Shown here: one piece after another, positions 59,426 through 64,000 of the stretch | Position numbering within the stretch: position 1 is the stretch's first letter | Layout of the letters: each line of letters opens with the position of its first letter | Assembly (NCBI RefSeq): GCF_011075055.1 | Contig: NC_058152.1 | Span: 2,728,001 to 2,792,000 of the forward strand | Reading direction: 5' to 3' | DNA length: 64,000 nucleotides | Origin: Mangifera indica | Taxonomy: Eukaryota; Streptophyta; Magnoliopsida; Sapindales; Anacardiaceae | Made by a program: the position numbers and the translations under genes | Notes under the pieces: model-generated | The model's database searches: none | What the model saw: the letters and a program-made list of their open reading frames with translations, nothing else | Told to the model about the DNA's origin: nothing

Positions 59426-62400
59426 TTAGTCGTCCAATACTACGAGGTCTTTGGATTTAGGGCTCACTTTCTTTTTACCTCCCAAGCCTGGCAATTTGCA
59501 GATGGGGCATACGTTCTTCAGCTTAAGCCACTGCTTTACGCAGTTGGTGTGAAATTCATGCCCACAATCCAGCTTCCCAACATCTTCTCCATCAGCATAT
59601 TCCTCCTGGAAAGATTCATAAGAACACACAATGATAAAGAGGATTATTCTTATGTAAAGTTTTAGGATGATTATTCTTACCTGACAGATACAGCATTGTT
59701 CATTTTTCACAGGAGACCCAACTGGGACAGTCTGATGTTTTCGGTGCCTTAGAAGTGTCACAATATCTTCCTCGCTCAATCCAGTGTTAACACTTCCAAT
59801 TTGCTCCTCCAGGGCCAGTAGTTCCTGATAAAACCTCAAACTTACTAATATTGTTGTTATTTACCATGAACCCTATCCCACCCCTCTAAATAAATTGATC
59901 CCTCCAAGATTTATATAAGAAGATTCCATCTCCATATCTCTTGCTTTCACTTCAAGAGATTTGTCACCATAAATCTTAATCATAATGAGTAATATTATGC
60001 GTACAAACAATGTGCAGAAACAATGACTTGTTACTATATGATTGAATTATTTTAAATTAAAGATAAAACAATAGTTAATTATACGATAACAAATTATTGT
60101 TTGTACATAACTTGTGTACATGGTGACTAAGGAAAGTTGTCATTGATGAAGTTGTTGATGGTTTTGCTAAGACTATTACTAAAGGTGACAATTTTTAATA
60201 TGATCCATTAACTCAATACGACATGAAAAAATCGGATTAGAATTAAGTTATTTTACATGAAATTTTTTTTGAATCAATTCAACATGACTCAAAACTAAAT
60301 CAAATAGTATTAAAGTTAATACAAAAATAACCTAAACTAACTGAAATTGACTTGAATATTTGTGAAAACAATGGATAATTTTAGATTAGTTTGGGTTGTA
60401 TCAAGTTAACCCAAAAATTAAATGATTGAGTTTGGGTTGAAAATTTTTGACACAAATTTAATTTGGATTAGGTTAAAATTAAATATCTTTAACCTGAAAA
60501 CCAAATTAATATGATATAAATACGATCTGATAATACGATAAATGAGGTCTAACTATTACATGTTTGATTGGTCTATTTAAAGCAATTTTCTGGCTACAAA
60601 ACTTCGATGATATATTATGCAATGAATCTCCTGATTTTATTTAGTGTTACCTCATAAGACATGTTATCTGTATCAAGACGCAGATCTTCATGTAGATCCT
60701 CCTCCTCATCTTGATCTTCATCGTCTTCCTCATTGCCACCCTCATGAATCCACATTGACTGGTTCATCCCCATCATATCCTGACATGTTTGTTATATATG
60801 AATACATCAAGTGATCATTTCTCTTGCAATGGAATGACCATGAAAAGTTTACCAATGTATAACTTAACAACAAAGTAGTATAGAAGTAAAGCTCAAATCT
60901 AAATGATAACCATACCTGAACCCGTAGGGCGCCGGTCCTACGAAAAACTTGCAGTGCATTCTCAACCTGTAATTCAAAAATAGAGAAATGTTGAGCTTCT
61001 GATCAAGTGATGAAACAAGAAAATGAAACAAGGAAGATCAGTCTTAGGCCCAACCAATTTTTCACATCATAATACACATTCCTTTGATGTTATAATTTGA
61101 ATCTGATAAAGATAACTTCCAATTTTTGTTAGGATTGTGATTATATTAGAGATAAAACAAACATCATTGACAAAATATATTCATATACAGAAGGTTTAGC
61201 CTACCCCATTTAAGAGCATGCTTCTCCTTAGTGCAGCAGGAGATAAAGTCCGAAGCGCCGGGGGGGTATCCTGCTGAGCATTCCCTGGTGGCCTTGTCAT
61301 GAATCTTGGCCTCAGAGGTTCACGAGGCCTCACATTGCCACTTCTAAGTACGCTCTCCTGTCCTCCGGCAGCGTAGCCACCGTGCACCCAGCCGCCGAAC
61401 TCCGATCCACTTCCAGTTTCTGCATTTCTGTTAGCGTAGAGACCACCCATGTTGGGATTATTAAACTGGTTTGGAGCAATTGGTGGCCTGGGATTTGACG
61501 ATGAAGCATTTCCAGGAAAACTTGGATTGATATGTGATGTCATGAGGGACAAATTTAGTCCGTTTACAGCTTGAGCAGAAGAAGAACTAGATGATCCAGA
61601 TTGAAAAGAATCTGGAGCTTGCAACATAGGGTGCATTGGTGGAAGTTCAAATGGTGATATACTCTGAAACACAAGGTCATTATATATGTGGTTAAGCATA
61701 TCTCTTTGCCAATTAGCATGTCCACTAATAGAATTCATCATCGACATGTAATCATCAGGTACCGGAAACTGATGATCTACATTTGGTCGAAGACGAATAT
61801 TTCTCTGAAAACCATCTGATTGTCCTCCCCACATTGAAGTTTGATTCGTCCCTGTGGCTTCTCCAAAACCAGCTCCATGTCCAGCCACATTAAAAGTTTG
61901 CTGCATTGCAGGGCCACCTTCAAATCCATTTGCTGTCATACTTGAACTTTGACGATTGAAAGTATCCATTGTTAAACCAGCGTTCACATGTCCGAAATGA
62001 GCGACGTTTGGGGGATTAGGCAAGGCACTCAATACGTTTGAGCTGCTTCCAGAAATTTCTTGGGGGATAACAGCTTGTTCATCAGGATTTCCAGCTTGTT
62101 GAGAAGAGCTTGAAGATGAACCTCTTAATAACAGTGGCCCAGAAGAACTTTCAGGGACTCTTCTTTTGCAGGTTAGCCGCCTGCCATTAGATGGACCACC
62201 CTCTCCGCCGTCGTCATTTTCTTCCACAACATATCCGGAGATTCCTGAGGAGATCAAGATTGGATTAGAAGGATCGGAGGCAGGCGGATTTAGGGTTACA
62301 CCTCCTCCCGTTTCCTCACTGGCATCTTTTAAATTACCTTCACATATTTCATTTAAGTCTATATTACCAAGCGATGGCCCATTTCTGACTTGACCATTCT

Positions 62401-62587
62401 CATTAGAAGCTCCTTGAAACCCTTGATGAGTTTCAGAAGGAGCATGCTGATCATCCCCACTTGATAATTGCAAAGAAGTAATTTGATATTCGGTGTTGGC
62501 GCTAGAGCTTGACTGACCCGTATAGTTCATAACACTTTTTCCCTTGCGGGAAGAAGCATCTTCAGAATCTAAGTTTCGCCCATCCAT
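59426..62587 (-). CDS. RING-H2 E3 ubiquitin ligase, RHG1A/MBR-like
   Basis: Minus-strand exons: 62587-61205, 60966-60916, 60779-60651, 59824-59681 and 59605-59426, all GT-AG and phase 0, giving 628 residues. The long first coding exon is a disordered Ser/Asn/Gly-rich region, including CKRRVPESSSG and a Ser-run segment, as in the RHG1A/MBR family. An acidic stretch (NEEDDEDQDEEEDLHEDL) precedes SYEELLALEEQIG and the C-terminal RING-H2 domain: CCIC...LDCGHEFHTNC...CPIC, so the zinc ligands look complete. Such proteins accept an E2 and ubiquitinate substrates; the target here is unknown. The chosen start is MDGRNLD. The frame stays open upstream to 62740, but that part follows acceptor-like TTTCAG sequence and is probably 5' UTR or intron. 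Intron 4 holds a palindromic MITE at 59987. Confidence 0.85.
59987..60119. repeat. Short palindromic MITE in intron 4 of the RING gene
   Basis: Begins AGTAATATTATGCGTACAAAC. ACAATGACTTGTTACTATATGATTG pairs loosely with the inverted AATTATACGATAACAAATTATTGT. Same family as 23221, 45902 and 47788. Confidence 0.5.
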
Positions 62588-64000
62588 TGTAGATGATATT
62601 TCTCTCCTTTCAAATGTTGAATATTCCCTTGACTGAAGTTGGGTTCGCCCAAGACCTGAAATTACTGCACGATAATCAAATATAATAAACAATTTGCTTA
62701 ATCTAGAACTTCTGAAGCTACAAAAACGTTGCAGTAACACTGGTGAAAAATATGCACCACTGCACCAGAAACTGATGGTGGGCTAACATCATTTAATAAA
62801 AGTAGAATAATTGTACAAAGAATGAAAAGATAGCTAAATTTCAATAACTTCTCACAAACACCTGCAGATCTTCTCACAATCGAGAAAAATTGCAGAATGC
62901 AGATGTATAAGATATCTGGGTCGAACGAAAAACTTAGATGAAGTAGAAATATATAACAGAAATATTTATGTAGAACGAAACTTCAAAGTAATTCAAATTG
63001 GAAAAGCCGAAATGTAAAACAGAATAATAGACTAAAAAAAGGAAAATCCAAAGAATTAAATATCAAAACTTCAATGGAGCACATGCATCGAACAAAGCAA
63101 AATATGTTTATGTATTTTTTAGTAAAAAGAAAATTCGAGAAAATAGAGTGAATATTATTTGGCATTCCTTCCATGACATTCACAAATCTAGGTCTAAACT
63201 TTGAGAAAAATTATGGAAAATAAAACTTTAGGGAAAATATATATGCAACAGTCCACCATTAGTCACATAGATCTAGCTCTAACGCATAGGACTGTCCGAC
63301 CGAATAGGCTTTACATCATATATAAAAGATTATGAATCACAAAATCTTATAATAAATGAAGAAAATAAATCAAAAGAAAACCCATTAAAAAATTTTTATA
63401 AAATTTTTATCCCACATCATAGAAATTATGGATTTTATAGTCATCATGTGTATGAAAGACCGTGAAAACATAGATCTAACAAAGTGAAAAAAAAAATAAA
63501 CAAACTTTTTTTTTTTTAAACTCCTCTTGCTCTTAGTCACATAGATCTAGCTTAAATCCATTGCAATTTGGATCTTGTAACCAAAGAGGTATATTTATAT
63601 AAGGCTGATAAATCTGTAAAATTTAAACAGAAGAAGAAATGAAAATACAAAAGAAAAGACCAAAGCTTTGTAAGCAATCAAGAAAATCTTACAAAAATGA
63701 ACAGGAATTTAGCCTCAGAAGGGTTTTTAGGGTTATTGTACATGGACAATAAAAACCATATAAAAGAAGAAAAGAGTAAATATTTAAAAAATGATTATCT
63801 TAAAAGAACAAAAATGAATATGATATTTAAAAAACTTAAACAGATGTGTGTTAAAAAGAAAAAAAATGTTTATATTAAAACTAAGTTTTATTTTTTTTAA
63901 TCATCTGGTAAAAACAAAGCCATTGTTACATAAACTGATATCAGATGTGGACAAGAAATTAACATGACATCCAAACACCACCGACCCAGGAAAAAAATGA
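62588..64000. other. Upstream region of the RING gene to window end
   Basis: Probably contains the noncoding first exon(s), a 5' UTR intron and the promoter of the RING gene. A short repeat, AGTCACATAGATCTAGCT, occurs near 63260 and again near 63536. No other gene is supported; the frame at 63697-63900 is low-complexity. Confidence 0.45.

Overview
This window is plant nuclear DNA, almost certainly from a eudicot. The genes are split by short GT-AG introns, the spacers are AT-rich, and all recognisable proteins are plant families: a MAPKKK17-21-type kinase, a companion-of-cellulose-synthase protein, an SBT1 subtilase, a GPI-anchored PLC-X protein, an At1g01540-type receptor-like kinase, DNA polymerase alpha (POLA1/ICU2), nicotinate phosphoribosyltransferase and a RING-H2 E3 ligase. 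There are also Ty1/copia, MULE, hAT and PIF-type mobile elements. The species cannot be named from what I can see.

Layout. 1-962: 3' part of an intronless MAPKKK (+). 2497-3316, 5704-6480 and 6916-7599: non-autonomous Mutator-like elements with 9-bp target duplications, on both sides of a three-exon CC1/CC2-like gene (4438-5613, -). 10545-10900: subtilase pseudogene fragment. 11316-18152 (-): a subtilase of about 761 codons, intronless in this span, whose coding sequence is split by a complete 4,546-bp copia retrotransposon (12591-17136, +) with LTRs that read as identical. 19438-20317: another MULE. 20966-23750 (+): PLC-X protein. 24703-28049: MULE, PIF-like and hAT-like elements. 28891-31297 (-): seven-exon receptor-like kinase. 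31967-33556: two more MULE copies. 35054-46673 (+): POLA1, 30 exons, 1,530 codons, with two E2F-type sites just upstream. 47590-54831 (-): NAPRT, 15 exons, 560 codons, convergent with POLA1. 55177-55965: MULE. 56778-58342: a 1.57-kb foldback element full of nested hairpins and GGGTGCG-type minisatellite. 59426-62587 (-): RING-H2 E3 ligase. 62588-64000: its upstream region.

The genes are independent single-gene loci, not a pathway cluster. What ties the window together is its mobile DNA. At least nine elements carry 9-bp (Mutator-type) target duplications, and seven of these share GGCCAAA termini. A family of short palindromic elements sits in introns of four different genes. I found no CRISPR, tRNA or rRNA gene and no clear new enzymatic system. 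The most unusual objects are the foldback element at 56778-58342, the GGCCAAA MULE family, the fresh copia hit in the subtilase, and a 140-bp-spaced duplication in POLA1 intron 1 that copies a splice acceptor and the start of exon 2. Exon coordinates were read by eye from splice consensus, reading phase and remembered family sequence, and should be confirmed with transcript data.
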